Source of the DNA: Roseomonas nitratireducens
GTDB lineage: Bacteria; Pseudomonadota; Alphaproteobacteria; Acetobacterales; Acetobacteraceae
Assembly: GCF_017813355.1 (NCBI RefSeq)
Contig: NZ_JAGIYZ010000012.1
Span: 1 to 64,000, forward strand
DNA: 64,000 nt
Direction of reading: 5' to 3'
In this document: one piece after another, positions 1-7,792 of the stretch
Numbering within the stretch: position 1 is the stretch's first letter
How the letters are laid out: each line of letters starts with the position of its first letter
Made by a program: the position numbers and the translations under genes
Notes under the pieces: generated by a model
Database searches by the model: none
Told to the model about the DNA's origin: nothing
Seen by the model: the letters and a program-made list of their open reading frames with translations, nothing else

Positions 1-107
1 TCTCCAAGCTCAAGCAGTTCCGCCGCGTCGCAACACGCTTCGAGAAGACCGCCCGCAACTACCTCGCCGTCGTCACACTCGCCGCCACCATCCTATGGCT
101 CAGGTAA
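1..107 (+). CDS. IS5-type transposase, C-terminal end only
   Basis: The window opens inside a reading frame (codons from base 3) that ends at TAA 105-107. The visible 34 residues are basic and aromatic, run KLKQFRRVATRFEK and end LWLR. This resembles the C-terminus of IS5-family (IS427-like) DDE transposases, in which the final segment after the catalytic Glu has the form KQFRR-ATR-DK-ARN. The bases just after the stop, 110-121 (tccacacgacct), could belong to the element's terminal inverted repeat, but the other end lies outside the window. Whether the element is intact cannot be judged. The family call rests on one short motif. Confidence 0.65.
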   Translation, partial: SKLKQFRRVATRFEKTARNYLAVVTLAATILWLR

Positions 108-138
108 CTGTCCACACGACCTAAAGCGGCCGCGGCGA

Positions 139-471
139 TCAGATGATCTTCGCCTCGAAGGGCGGCACCAGGTCCGGCGCTTCGAATTCCAGCACCCAGA
201 GATCGGGGTCGCGCTTCACCTGGCGGTCCACATAGGCGTTGGCGAGCGCTTCCTCGACCGGCGCGCTGCCGGTGCCGCGCACCCAGGCGGGGCGGCCTTC
301 CGCATCCCGCGCCTGGGACAGCACGACGCAGCCCTCCCGCCCGCGCAGCACGGCGAGGATGCCGCCCGAGTCCGGATCGCCCTTGCGCAGCACCGCGGCG
401 GGTCGGCCGGCCATGTCCGACAGCCGCACCGCCATGGACACCCAGATGCCCGCCTTGACCTTCGGTTCCAT
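139..471 (-). CDS. DUF1491 family protein
   Basis: A 110-residue protein of unknown function. The pattern is that of DUF1491, a small family common in alphaproteobacteria: an N-terminal AGIWVSMAVR strand, a central RKGDPDSGGIL segment, then a C-terminal YVDRQVKRDPDLWVLE helix and strand. The start is the ATG at 471-469, after which the family-like sequence begins. The frame stays open upstream to 525, but that extension is translated from the hairpin repeat array starting at 480 and is unlikely to be protein. No signal peptide or membrane segment is visible. Its promoter must lie within or beyond the repeat array. No biochemical role can be assigned. Confidence 0.8.
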   Translation of the reverse strand: MEPKVKAGIWVSMAVRLSDMAGRPAAVLRKGDPDSGGILAVLRGREGCVVLSQARDAEGRPAWVRGTGSAPVEEALANAYVDRQVKRDPDLWVLEFEAPDLVPPFEAKII

Positions 472-479
472 TGTTATGC

Positions 480-860
480 CCTCAAGCGCCGGGCGCGGCC
501 TTCGGCCGCTTGGCTTGCGCGCCATGCGCTGTTGCGCCGGCGGCGGCTGGCGGGTTGGGCGCGGTCGCGCTTCGCGCTCCCGGATCGCGGCAGGGCCGCG
601 ATCCGCTTTTGTTTGCCCTCAGACGGCGGGCGCCGGCCGTCCGGCCGGCTTGCCTTCGCGCCGTGTGGTGGCGCGCCCGGCGCGGCTGATGGGGTGGGCG
701 CGGTCGCGCCTTGCGCTCCCGGATCGCGGCGGGGCCGCGATCCGCTGGGGTTTGCCCTCGACGGCCGGCTTGCCTTCGCGCCGTGTGGTGGCGTGCCCGG
801 CGCGGCTGTCGGGTTGGGCGCGGTCGCGCCTTGCGTTCCCGGATCGCGGCGGAGGGTTCT
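480..860 (+). repeat. Hairpin repeat array 1 (three units, about 139 bp)
   Basis: This fills the gap between the DUF1491 start (471) and the gene at 947. Units begin with cctc at 480, 617 and 756, spaced 137 and 139 bp. The third unit has a 19-base deletion near its start. Each unit has a variable GC hairpin near its beginning (for example gcggcc-ttc-ggccgc in unit 1), a conserved ggcgcggtcgcg box, and a hairpin near its end. The end hairpins are perfect 11-bp stems with 3-base loops at 581-605 and 720-744. The first is followed by ctttt. The third unit has lost the right arm of this stem. The same family occurs at 16591-17018 and, inverted, at 34253-34654. Confidence 0.9.
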
Positions 861-946
861 GGCCATGACCGGTTCTCGCATGGCGCCCCCCTTGCCGGAA
901 GGCGCGGCGCGCGCCATTGACCGGGCAGCGAGCGGGGGTCCCGGCG

Positions 947-1165
947 ATGAACGATCGGAAGATGACGGATGCGCAGCGCGCCTATGAGGCGAAGCGCGCC
1001 GCCAAGGCGGGGATGAGCCTCGAGAAGTGGCTCGTCGAGAAGGACAAGCGCGCCGCCGCCGAGGCGAAGGAAGCCGCCGCCGCCGCCCCTCCGCCGCCCA
1101 CCGCCGCGGCGAAGAAGCCCGGCTTCTTCTCCCGCCTGCTCGAAAAGGCGCAGAAGCCGCTCTGA
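947..1165 (+). CDS. Small charged hypothetical protein
   Basis: A 72-residue protein I do not recognise. The N-terminal half is a predicted amphipathic helix rich in Ala, Lys and Glu, including GMSLEKWLVEKDKR. A proline/alanine linker follows, then a short basic C-terminus, PGFFSRLLEKAQ, that could be a membrane-surface helix. The ATG at 947 is preceded by a GGGGG purine run at Shine-Dalgarno distance. A second ATG at 962 is possible. There is no signal peptide. It lies 34 bp upstream of the OmpA-like gene on the same strand and may be co-transcribed with it. It follows repeat array 1 directly. Confidence 0.6.
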   Translation: MNDRKMTDAQRAYEAKRAAKAGMSLEKWLVEKDKRAAAEAKEAAAAAPPPPTAAAKKPGFFSRLLEKAQKPL

Positions 1166-1199
1166 GCGGCATCGCCGCATCCGCGCTATCGTCGCGCCC

Positions 1200-2075
1200 A
1201 TGCGGGGCGCGATCACCGGGATGACCGCGATGCTCGTGCTGGCCCTGGCGCCGGCGCGCGCGACGGAATTCGCCCCCGGCACCACCAGCATGCTCTTCGC
1301 GCCGGGGTCGGCCGAGATCACGCCCGAGGCGCGCGACGCGCTGCTCGGCTTCCTGCGCCCGCCGCGCCCGCCCGCCTTCCGCGGCCATTGCCTGACCGGC
1401 CACGCCGATCGCGGGCCGGCTGCCGAGGCGCTCGCCCGCGCGCGGGCCGAGGCGGTCGCCGCGATGATGGCGCGGCAGGGCGTCGATCCCGCCGACATCG
1501 CGGTCGCGGCGATGGGGGACCGCATGCCCGCGCGCCTGGCCCCGCCCGGCCGGGCGGAACCGATGAACGACCGGCTGGAACTGACCCCCTGCCCCGGCCC
1601 GCGGCTTGCCGGCGTGGCGGAAGCCGAGGCGCTGGCGCTCGACGCCGCCGTGGTGCCGCCCTTCGTCGCGGCGATCGCGCCCATGGTGGCGCGCGCGGTC
1701 GGCTGCGCGGAACCGGCCGTGCCGCGCGGGGCGCTGGCGACGCCGCCCTTCGCCTGCCCGGCCGAGGTGCCGCCCGACGCGGTGCCCGTGCTCGTCGTGC
1801 TGCGCGTGGCGGGGACGCGGCGGGTGATGGTGGCGCTCGACTGGCCGGCGGGCTTCGGCTCGGACCAGGCGCAGCGGCGCGGGCTGGCGGCGGCCGGGGC
1901 GGTGCTGGACCTGTTCGGCCTGCCGGTGGCGCTGCCGCTGGCCGTGCTGGCGGCGGAACCCGGCGCGGCGCGGCGCGCGGAAGTTTCGGCGCGCGGCTTC
2001 CGCGCGGAGGTCGAGGCCGGGCCGGGGGCCGCGCGGCGGCTGCGGCTGGTGCCGATCGGCGGGGATGGGCCGTGA
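1200..2075 (+). CDS. Secreted OmpA-like domain protein
   Basis: 291 residues. An N-terminal hydrophobic segment ending ALAPARA-TE looks like a cleavable signal peptide, cut near residue 22. Residues about 30-130 resemble the OmpA/MotB peptidoglycan-associated fold: FAPGSAEITPEARDAL, then GHADRGPA, ARAEAV, GVDPADI, and a closing NDRLELTPC. The canonical NxxLSxxRA motif is degenerate here (AEALARARAEAV). The C-terminal 150 residues, rich in Ala, Pro and Val, match nothing I know. The likely location is the periplasm or outer-membrane face, perhaps touching peptidoglycan. Its 3' end faces the cytochrome operon across a short 24-bp tandem repeat. Confidence 0.65.
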   Translation: MRGAITGMTAMLVLALAPARATEFAPGTTSMLFAPGSAEITPEARDALLGFLRPPRPPAFRGHCLTGHADRGPAAEALARARAEAVAAMMARQGVDPADIAVAAMGDRMPARLAPPGRAEPMNDRLELTPCPGPRLAGVAEAEALALDAAVVPPFVAAIAPMVARAVGCAEPAVPRGALATPPFACPAEVPPDAVPVLVVLRVAGTRRVMVALDWPAGFGSDQAQRRGLAAAGAVLDLFGLPVALPLAVLAAEPGAARRAEVSARGFRAEVEAGPGAARRLRLVPIGGDGP

Positions 2076-2105
2076 GGAGGCGGCGCGCGCGCGACGCTTC
2101 CGCGC

Positions 2106-2177
2106 GCCATCCGCGCGACGACTCAGCACGCTATCCGCGCGACGCCCCCGCACGCTATCCGCGCGACGGGCGCCGCT
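2106..2177. repeat. 24-bp direct repeat, three copies
   Basis: The core g(c/t)tatccgcgcgacg-type sequence starts at 2106 (gccatccgcgcgacg), 2130 and 2154 (gctatccgcgcgacg), an exact 24-bp period. It fills the gap between the convergent OmpA-like gene (ends 2075) and the zinc-ribbon gene (ends 2192). The first copy differs by one base in the core, and the linkers vary. No protein reads through it. Confidence 0.8.
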
Positions 2178-2191
2178 TCATGTCGCGACGT

Positions 2192-2323
2192 TCAGCCTTT
2201 CGCGGGCTCGGGCAGTTGCCGCTCCGCCGCGCAGGAACACACGGTCGTGCCGTCCGCCAGGGCGTTCGGCAGCGTCGCCTCCCCGCAATGGGGGCATTCG
2301 ACCGGTTCGCGCGTCGCGCTCAT
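2192..2323 (-). CDS. Small zinc-ribbon protein coupled to cytochrome b561
   Basis: 43 residues. Two cysteine pairs, CPHC at 10-13 and CSC at 29-31, make a minimal knuckle suited to one zinc ion. No membrane segment is present. Its ATG (2323-2321) shares a base with the TGA of the cytochrome b561 gene (TGATG), so it is probably translated by re-initiation after that cistron. This coupling suggests a role in assembly or regulation of the cytochrome, but nothing in the sequence proves it. I do not recognise the family. Confidence 0.6.
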   Translation of the reverse strand: MSATREPVECPHCGEATLPNALADGTTVCSCAAERQLPEPAKG

Positions 2324-2913
2324 CACAGCATCCGCATCAGCGTGCCGTCCTTGCGGATGGCGTGGTGGAAGATCGCCGCGCCGATATGGGCCACCAGCAG
2401 CAGGACGAACAGGTAGCCGCCGATGGTGTGGCCCCAGGAGAGCACCGTCGCCAGGCCGGTCGAGGCCTCCATGAACTTCGGCAGTTGGATGAAGCCGAGA
2501 TAGGCGGTCTTGCCCTGCATCGGGAAGCCCCAGGCATTGGTCGCGAGGAAGCCCAGGATGGGCTGGGCGATCAGCAGCGCGTAGAGCCCGTGATGCGTCG
2601 CCGTCGCGGCGGTGCGCATCAGCGGCGGCAGGTCCGACGGATGCGGCGGCGGCGGGTTGCGCCACTTCCACAGGATGCGCGCGAGGGCCGCGAACAGGAT
2701 GGTCAGCCCAGCGCCTTCATGGATGGCGTAGAAGGCCATCTTGTACGCACCCTCGGCCTCACCGGTGATGAACTTGATGACGAAGCCCGTCGGCAGCGCG
2801 ATGGCCATGAGGCCGACCGTGATCCAGTGGAACCACTTCGCGGCCGAGCCGTACTGGCCATCCGGGTGCGCGGCGTCCTGGCCCGGCAGCGGGGCGGCGG
2901 CGGTGGCGTCCAT
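2323..2913 (-). CDS. Cytochrome b561-type membrane haem protein
   Basis: 196 residues with four hydrophobic segments (about 30-48, 62-82, 108-126, 155-183), as in the bacterial CybB/YceJ group. Those proteins carry electrons between quinol or superoxide and periplasmic partners in the inner membrane. Candidate haem-ligand histidines are H29 (KWFHW), H65 (IHEG), H162 (GHTIGG) and H176 (AHIG). Length and spacing fit the family. The start is the ATG at 2913. It is the first gene of a two-gene unit with the zinc-ribbon cistron. It is divergent from the DUF429 gene with about 60 bp between, so promoters for both should lie in 2914-2976. Confidence 0.9.
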   Translation of the reverse strand: MDATAAAPLPGQDAAHPDGQYGSAAKWFHWITVGLMAIALPTGFVIKFITGEAEGAYKMAFYAIHEGAGLTILFAALARILWKWRNPPPPHPSDLPPLMRTAATATHHGLYALLIAQPILGFLATNAWGFPMQGKTAYLGFIQLPKFMEASTGLATVLSWGHTIGGYLFVLLLVAHIGAAIFHHAIRKDGTLMRML

Positions 2914-2976
2914 GGTCGTTCTCCGCGGGCGTGCGCGCGCAGCCTATCCCAGCCGGGGCCCTGCCTGCACGTGAGG

Positions 2977-3900
2977 ATGATCGCCGCCCATGCCGATTGG
3001 AGCACCGACCCGCGCAAGCGCTGGGTCAGCCTCGCGCGGCGCGGGGCGGAGGGCTGGCGCGCCGCTGCGCCGGTGCCAGTGGGCGACCCGGCGGCGCTGG
3101 TCGCGGCGCTGCTGGCCGAAGGCGCGCCGGTCGCGATCGGGCTCGACCTGCCGCTCGGCGTGCCCCGCGGCTTCGCGCGGGGGCGTGCCGAGGACGGCTT
3201 CGTGTCCTTCCTGCGCGGGCTCGCCGCGCGGCCCGGCTTCTTCGAGGTGGCGGCGACGCTCGACCAGGTCTCCCGCGACCGGCCCTTCTATCCCGCGCGC
3301 GGCGTGAAGGGGATGACGCGGGCGGCGCATGCGCAGGCACTCGGGCTGGGCGATGCGCGCGGGCTGTCGCGGCTGTGCGACCGCGCGACCGCCGAACGAC
3401 CCGCCGGCGCGCCGGTGTTCTGGACGCTCGGCGCGAACCAGTCGGGCAAGGCGGCGATCGCGGCCTGGCGGGACTGGCTGGCGCCGGGGCTCGCGCGGGG
3501 CGCGCCCTATGCGCTCTGGCCCTTCGAGGGCGGGCTGCACGCGCTGCTCGCCCCCGGCCGCGCGGTGCTGGCGGAAGTCTATCCGGCCGAGGCGCTGCGG
3601 CATCTCGGGCTGGTGCTGCGCGGATCGAAGCGCGCGCGGGCGGACCGCGCGGCGATCGCCGGGCCGCTGCGCGCCGCCCTCGCCGCGCGGCGCATCGCGG
3701 CGGACGCCGCCCTGTCCGCGATGATCGAGGACGGCTTCGGCGCCGACGCGGCGGGCGAGGACCGCTTCGACAGCGTCATCGGCCTCGCCGGGCTGGTCGG
3801 CGTGCTGGACGGCGCGCGGCCGGACTTCGTGCCCGACGACGCGGCGGTGCGGGCCTGGGAAGGCTGGGTGCTGGGGCAGGTCGCGCTGCCGCGGGGGTGA
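2977..3900 (+). CDS. DUF429-like predicted RNase H-fold protein
   Basis: 307 residues. The opening MIAAHADWST, the acidic strand GLDLPLGVPRGF (about residues 49-60), the central FEVAATLDQVSRDRPFYP, and a late EDRFDSVIGLAGL helix fit the DUF429 group, which has been modelled as an RNase H-like nuclease fold. The acidic residues in GLDLPLG and EDRFDS would be the metal ligands by analogy; this is inference. The ATG at 2977 is used; an in-frame GTG two codons upstream (2971) is possible. No signal peptide. The gene precedes the phosphoesterase gene by 49 bp on the same strand. Confidence 0.6.
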   Translation: MIAAHADWSTDPRKRWVSLARRGAEGWRAAAPVPVGDPAALVAALLAEGAPVAIGLDLPLGVPRGFARGRAEDGFVSFLRGLAARPGFFEVAATLDQVSRDRPFYPARGVKGMTRAAHAQALGLGDARGLSRLCDRATAERPAGAPVFWTLGANQSGKAAIAAWRDWLAPGLARGAPYALWPFEGGLHALLAPGRAVLAEVYPAEALRHLGLVLRGSKRARADRAAIAGPLRAALAARRIAADAALSAMIEDGFGADAAGEDRFDSVIGLAGLVGVLDGARPDFVPDDAAVRAWEGWVLGQVALPRG

Positions 3901-3949
3901 CGCGCCGGCCGGAAGCGGGAAGGATGCGCCGGCACGCAAGGGGCATGGC

Positions 3950-4702
3950 ATGCGCATCGCGGTCATCACGGATATCCACGGCAATGTCGCGGCACTCGAA
4001 GCCGCGCTCGATGACATCGCGCGGCGGGGGGCGGACGCCACGATCTGCCTGGGCGACATCGCCTCCGGCGCCGGCTGGCCGCGCGCGACGGTGGAATTGC
4101 TGCAATCGACCGGGATGCCCTGCGTCCGCGGCAACCACGACCGCTGGATCACCGAGCATGCGGGCGAGAAGCTCGGCATGCAGGACCGCATCGCGCATGA
4201 GGATCTTTCCGCCGACCAGCGCGAATGGCTGATGGAACTGCCGGGCACGCTGGAACCCGCGCCGGGGCTGCTCGCCGTGCACGGCACGCCCGACTCCGAC
4301 GTGCAGAACCTGATCGAGGAAGTCGTCGCCGAACGGCTGCGCCCCGCGCCGATGGCGGTGCTGCGCGAAAGGCTCGGGGCCCGCGGCATGGCGGCGCGCG
4401 TCGTCGTCTGCGGGCATTCGCACCGGACGGGGATGGTGCAGGTGCCGGGCGGGCCGCTGGTGGTGAACCCGGGCAGCCTCGGCCTGCCGGGCTTCCGCAT
4501 CTCCCGCGAGCCGATGCACCGGCAGGAAGCGGGCACGCCGCATGCGCGCTACGCGATGGTCACGCTGGGCGCCGAGGTCGCGGTGGAGATGATCGCGATC
4601 GGCTACGACTGGGAACGCGCGGCGCGGCGCGCGGACGAGGTGGGGGCGAACCCCGCCTGGGCGCATGTGATCCGGACGGGGTTGCTGCCGGAAAGCGCCT
4701 GA
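3950..4702 (+). CDS. Calcineurin-like phosphoesterase (YfcE/MJ0936 group)
   Basis: 250 residues with the full metallophosphoesterase motif set in order: DIH near residue 8, GD in LGDIASG (about 36), GNHD (about 61), the His of VHGT (about 110), and GHSH (about 160). This fits single-domain phosphodiesterases that bind two metals, usually Mn, and cleave small phosphodiesters. The substrate cannot be deduced. It is cytoplasmic, with no signal peptide. Transcription probably ends at the strong hairpin that starts 10 bp after the stop codon. Confidence 0.85.
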   Translation: MRIAVITDIHGNVAALEAALDDIARRGADATICLGDIASGAGWPRATVELLQSTGMPCVRGNHDRWITEHAGEKLGMQDRIAHEDLSADQREWLMELPGTLEPAPGLLAVHGTPDSDVQNLIEEVVAERLRPAPMAVLRERLGARGMAARVVVCGHSHRTGMVQVPGGPLVVNPGSLGLPGFRISREPMHRQEAGTPHARYAMVTLGAEVAVEMIAIGYDWERAARRADEVGANPAWAHVIRTGLLPESA

Positions 4703-4712
4703 GAAAAAGAAC

Positions 4713-4760
4713 GGGGGGAGAAGGGGACTTCTCCCCCCGCCCCCCCTCAACCTTCTTTGT
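4713..4760 (+). terminator. Terminator-like 3' element (copy A)
   Basis: A perfect 11-bp stem (ggggggagaag, 4713-4723; cttctcccccc, 4728-4738) with a 4-base loop, followed by a C-run and ctcaaccttctttg. It begins 10 bp after the phosphoesterase stop. The same sequence, stem and tail together, recurs in reverse orientation just after the M20 amidohydrolase stop at 10064. This points to a dispersed 3'-end element rather than a chance hairpin. It has only a weak T-run. Confidence 0.75.
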
Positions 4761-5526
4761 CTGTCGGGGAATGGCCTGCGTGGTCAGTTCCCTGGTGATG
4801 GAAAAGGGAGGGAGGGTCGGGGGCCCAGACCCGCCTTGCAGAACGCGCGTCGACTTCGGGCGACCTCACGATCGCCGGTCGCAGGCCCCTTGAGACCGGG
4901 CCAGATCAGGACTGCGCCTCGCCTTGTTCCGCCCCCTCGGTGAGCGAGCGCCAATACGTCCGCGCGGTGTGAATCCCTTTTGCTTCGGCGGCGGCCGGCG
5001 TCATACCCACTTCGCTCGGGAGCGACGACCGACGGCGCTGCCCAGGCGATACCCGTCGGTGATGGCATCGCAGCGCGGGCACACCCAGGTCGGCATCCAG
5101 GTAGCGTCCCGGAAGTCCAAGGCAAGCGCGGCGCCGCGGCGCCAGGCCGTGCGCAAGAGCCGGTCATGCTCGCCGTTCACCACCATCGCCCCGGATGACC
5201 TAACCGGCAGCGCCCTCGGCGACGTCACCATGGCCGCTCGATTGATGCCCCGGACGATCGCGCGGCTTGGCGGTGCCCAGCGGTGAGCGGGGCGAACCTT
5301 CGCGCCGTTCGCGGGCGGCCCCGCGATCGATGCCAGCTGCGCCGCATACGTCCCGCTGGCGGTCCGTGCCTTGAGCTACCGCATCGCCGGGGCGTCCGGC
5401 CGCGCTCTATCGTTGCTGCGATGCCGTCGTGAAGAGCGGCCTTCGGATCGCGTTCCTCCGTTGGCGACCGCCGCGGGGGGCATGCTTCGCAGCGCCTCAG
5501 TCCGGGGGATTGTTGCCGTGGATGGA
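4761..5526. other. Gene-poor stretch before the caspase gene
   Basis: Apart from one doubtful reverse-strand frame (5001-5231), I see no convincing gene here. Frames are short, and codon use lacks the strong third-position GC of neighbouring genes. The stretch separates the phosphoesterase gene from the caspase module and probably contains the module's promoter plus decayed sequence. The frame of the caspase gene stays open upstream to 5371, but those residues have no family character. Confidence 0.5.
5001..5231 (-). CDS. Doubtful small ORF with a CPRC motif
   Basis: 76 codons from ATG at 5231. The C-terminal part contains TWVCPRCDAITDGYRLGS, which reads like half of a zinc ribbon. The middle (EHDRLLRTAWRRGAALALDF) has plausible helix composition. 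There is no Shine-Dalgarno sequence and no close neighbour on the same strand. It could be a remnant of a longer gene or a chance frame. Confidence 0.3.
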   Translation of the reverse strand: MVTSPRALPVRSSGAMVVNGEHDRLLRTAWRRGAALALDFRDATWMPTWVCPRCDAITDGYRLGSAVGRRSRAKWV

Positions 5527-7230
5527 ATGACAGTTCCGCGCTGGAGAAGCCGCACAGCGGACAGGCCGGGGCGTGGAATAAGGGCCTGGACCGGCTGGCT
5601 CCTGGCCGCCTTGACCCTGGTCGCGGTGACGCTCGCATCGACGATGGCCGCCGCGCAGTCGGAACGCCGCGTGGCCCTGGTGATCGGCAACGGGGCCTAT
5701 CGTCATGTCTCCCCGCTGCGGAATGCCGGCAACGATGCGCGACGGATGGCAGAAGTCCTGCAGCAGGCGGGGTTCGAGGTCATCCTGGGCGTCGATCTCG
5801 ACCGGCAGGGCATGGATGCGCGGATCCGGGACTTCGGCAACCGTCTCGACGGAGGCCGGCTCGGGACCTTCTTCTACGCCGGGCATGGCCTGCAGGTTGG
5901 CGGGGAGAACTACCTGCTGCCCGTCGATGCCCGCCTCGAGCGGGAACGCGACCTGGAATTCGAGGCGGTGCCGCTCAACCGCGTGCTTCGGGTGGCGGAG
6001 AGCGCCGCACCGACCAACCTCATCTTCCTCGATGCCTGCCGCGACAACCCGCTGGCGCGCAGCCTGGCCCGCAGCATGGGCACGCGGTCGAGCGCGGTGG
6101 GGCCAGGCCTCGCGCAAGTGACGCTGAGCGGGGTCGGGACCCTGGTCGCCTTCGCCACCCAGCCCGGCAACGTGGCCCTCGATGGCGAGCAGGGCAACAA
6201 CAGCCCGTTCACCGCGGCCCTCGCGGAGCACATCGCGACGCCTGGCTTGGACATCGGCGTGGCGATGCGCCGCGTGCGCGAAACGGTGATCGCCGCGACC
6301 GAGCGGCGGCAGGTTCCCTGGGACCATTCGTCCCTGGTGGGTGACGTCGTCCTGGTGCCCGCTGCGGTACGGCCGGTGCAGCCGCCGCCTGCCGAGGCGC
6401 AGCCCCGGATGCCGCCCAACGTCTCGCCCGAGGCCTTCGAACTGACCTTCTGGCAGAGCGTGCAGGCGAGCGACACGGTGCACGAATACGAGGAGTATCT
6501 GCGCCAATACCCGAACGGCCGCTTCGCCGGACTGGCCCGCGCCCGCATCGAGGACCGGCGCCGCAACGAGGCTCCGCCATCGGAGCGGGCTGCCCCACGC
6601 GTCCTCGCGCGCGACCTGACCCAGCCCGAGGTCATGGAGTTGCAGGCGCTTCTCGACGCCCTGGGCTTCGAGCCGGGAACCGCCGACGGTGTCGCCGGGC
6701 CGCGCACGCGCACAGCGGTCGAGGCCTTCGCCCGCGCCGCGCTGCGGCCGGAGGAGGTGGCGCTCGACACGGTGCTGCTCACGCGGCTGCGCGAGATGAC
6801 GGCCGAGTTCCAGCAACTCACCGTCCGGCCCGCGGCTTCCCCGCGCGGCGTCGCTGCCACCGCGGCACCGGACCCGGGCGACCGCTATCAGCGCGGCTGG
6901 GCGGCCGAGCACGCTGCGCCGCCGGACTACGCAGAGGCACGCTACTGGTACGGCCTCGCGGCCCGCGGGGAGAATGTCCCGGCTCTGCTGCAACTCGGAT
7001 TGCTGCTGGTGCGCGGACAAGGCGGGCCTGCCGACGCGATCGGCGGCAGCCTGCTGTGGCGGATCGCGGCCGCGCGCGGCAACGGAACGGCCGCGTACAA
7101 TCTCGGCGCGATGCTCGAGAACGGCATCGGCATCACCGCGCATCCGCGGTGGGCCCGATATTGGTATGATGTTGCCGCGGAGGCTGGGCACGCTCAGGCC
7201 CGCGACGCGGTGCGGAGGCTTGCGCGTTGA
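5527..7230 (+). CDS. Caspase-family (peptidase C14) protein with Sel1-like repeats
   Basis: 567 residues from the ATG at 5527; a GTG at 5518 is an alternative. Residues about 22-44 form a signal peptide or membrane anchor ending MAAAQ. The p20-like domain follows (about 47-270): RRVALVIGN opening, catalytic His120 in YAGHG and Cys171 in LDACRDNP, so the His/Cys dyad is intact. After a proline-rich linker comes a short peptidoglycan-binding-like segment (about 369-402, LQALLDALGF...DGVAGPRTRTAV). Sel1/TPR-like repeats follow (about 468-560, YWYGLAARGE, YNLGAMLENG, YWYDVAAEAG). The likely location is the periplasm or inner-membrane outer face. Bacterial caspase homologues cut after basic or acidic residues; the substrate here is unknown. 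It is coupled by TGATG to the next gene and flanked by mobile-element remnants. Confidence 0.85.
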   Translation: MTVPRWRSRTADRPGRGIRAWTGWLLAALTLVAVTLASTMAAAQSERRVALVIGNGAYRHVSPLRNAGNDARRMAEVLQQAGFEVILGVDLDRQGMDARIRDFGNRLDGGRLGTFFYAGHGLQVGGENYLLPVDARLERERDLEFEAVPLNRVLRVAESAAPTNLIFLDACRDNPLARSLARSMGTRSSAVGPGLAQVTLSGVGTLVAFATQPGNVALDGEQGNNSPFTAALAEHIATPGLDIGVAMRRVRETVIAATERRQVPWDHSSLVGDVVLVPAAVRPVQPPPAEAQPRMPPNVSPEAFELTFWQSVQASDTVHEYEEYLRQYPNGRFAGLARARIEDRRRNEAPPSERAAPRVLARDLTQPEVMELQALLDALGFEPGTADGVAGPRTRTAVEAFARAALRPEEVALDTVLLTRLREMTAEFQQLTVRPAASPRGVAATAAPDPGDRYQRGWAAEHAAPPDYAEARYWYGLAARGENVPALLQLGLLLVRGQGGPADAIGGSLLWRIAAARGNGTAAYNLGAMLENGIGITAHPRWARYWYDVAAEAGHAQARDAVRRLAR

Positions 7231-7766
7231 TGAGGAGGAGCGCCCCGACACGATGCAGGCGACCGCGCGCGCGGGGGAGGAAGGCACCGGGGACCTGGTT
7301 CGAGAATGCGCGCCTGCTCGCCGCGCTGTTCCTGGCCTTGGTCGTTGCCATGCCTGGCCAGGGCTTCGCCCAGCCGAGGGATCCGTTCCAGGCGGCCGAA
7401 CCGCCGCCCCCCCGCACGCGCGGAACGTCACCCGCCCCCCAGCAGGCGCCGCAACAGCAGCCGGTGCCTCAGCAGGCGCCGTCGCAACGGCAGGCGGGGA
7501 ACCCGTCCTTCACCTTCGTCAACGAGACGAACGACACGATCTTCTACCTCTATGCATCGCCGCACCGCGACCCGAACTGGGGGCCCGACCACCTTGGCTC
7601 GGGCGTCCTGGGACCGGGCCAGAGCTTCCACGTGGCGTTGCCGCCAGGCGACTGCGTCTACGACCTTCGCATCGTCTTCCGCGACAGCCGAGCCCTGGAA
7701 CGGCGCGACGGGGTGAACCTCTGCCGTATGCGGACGGTCAACGTGGCGTTCATGCGCCAGCGGTGA
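7230..7766 (+). CDS. Secreted partner protein of the caspase gene
   Basis: 178 residues. The ATG at 7230 shares its A with the TGA of the caspase gene, so translation is coupled. A basic N-terminus (MRRSAPTRCRRPR) and hydrophobic segment about 29-47 ending GFAQ form a long signal peptide. A Pro/Gln-rich linker follows (about 52-90, repeats of PQQAP). The C-terminal 85 residues form a compact beta-rich domain: FTFVNETNDTIFYLYASP, WGPDHLGS, LPPGDCVYDLRIVF, GVNLCRMRTV. Its two cysteines (in GDCVYD and NLCRM) could form a disulfide. I cannot name the domain. The obvious hypothesis is that it is a substrate, inhibitor or cofactor of the caspase-like enzyme. Confidence 0.75.
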   Translation: MRRSAPTRCRRPRARGRKAPGTWFENARLLAALFLALVVAMPGQGFAQPRDPFQAAEPPPPRTRGTSPAPQQAPQQQPVPQQAPSQRQAGNPSFTFVNETNDTIFYLYASPHRDPNWGPDHLGSGVLGPGQSFHVALPPGDCVYDLRIVFRDSRALERRDGVNLCRMRTVNVAFMRQR

Positions 7767-7792
7767 GATCGAAGTTCAACCAGTTGATCTGA

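Noticed and set aside
4784-5167. Reverse-strand 127-codon frame in the gap before the caspase gene
   Set aside because: Low-complexity composition, no ribosome site, no family resemblance.
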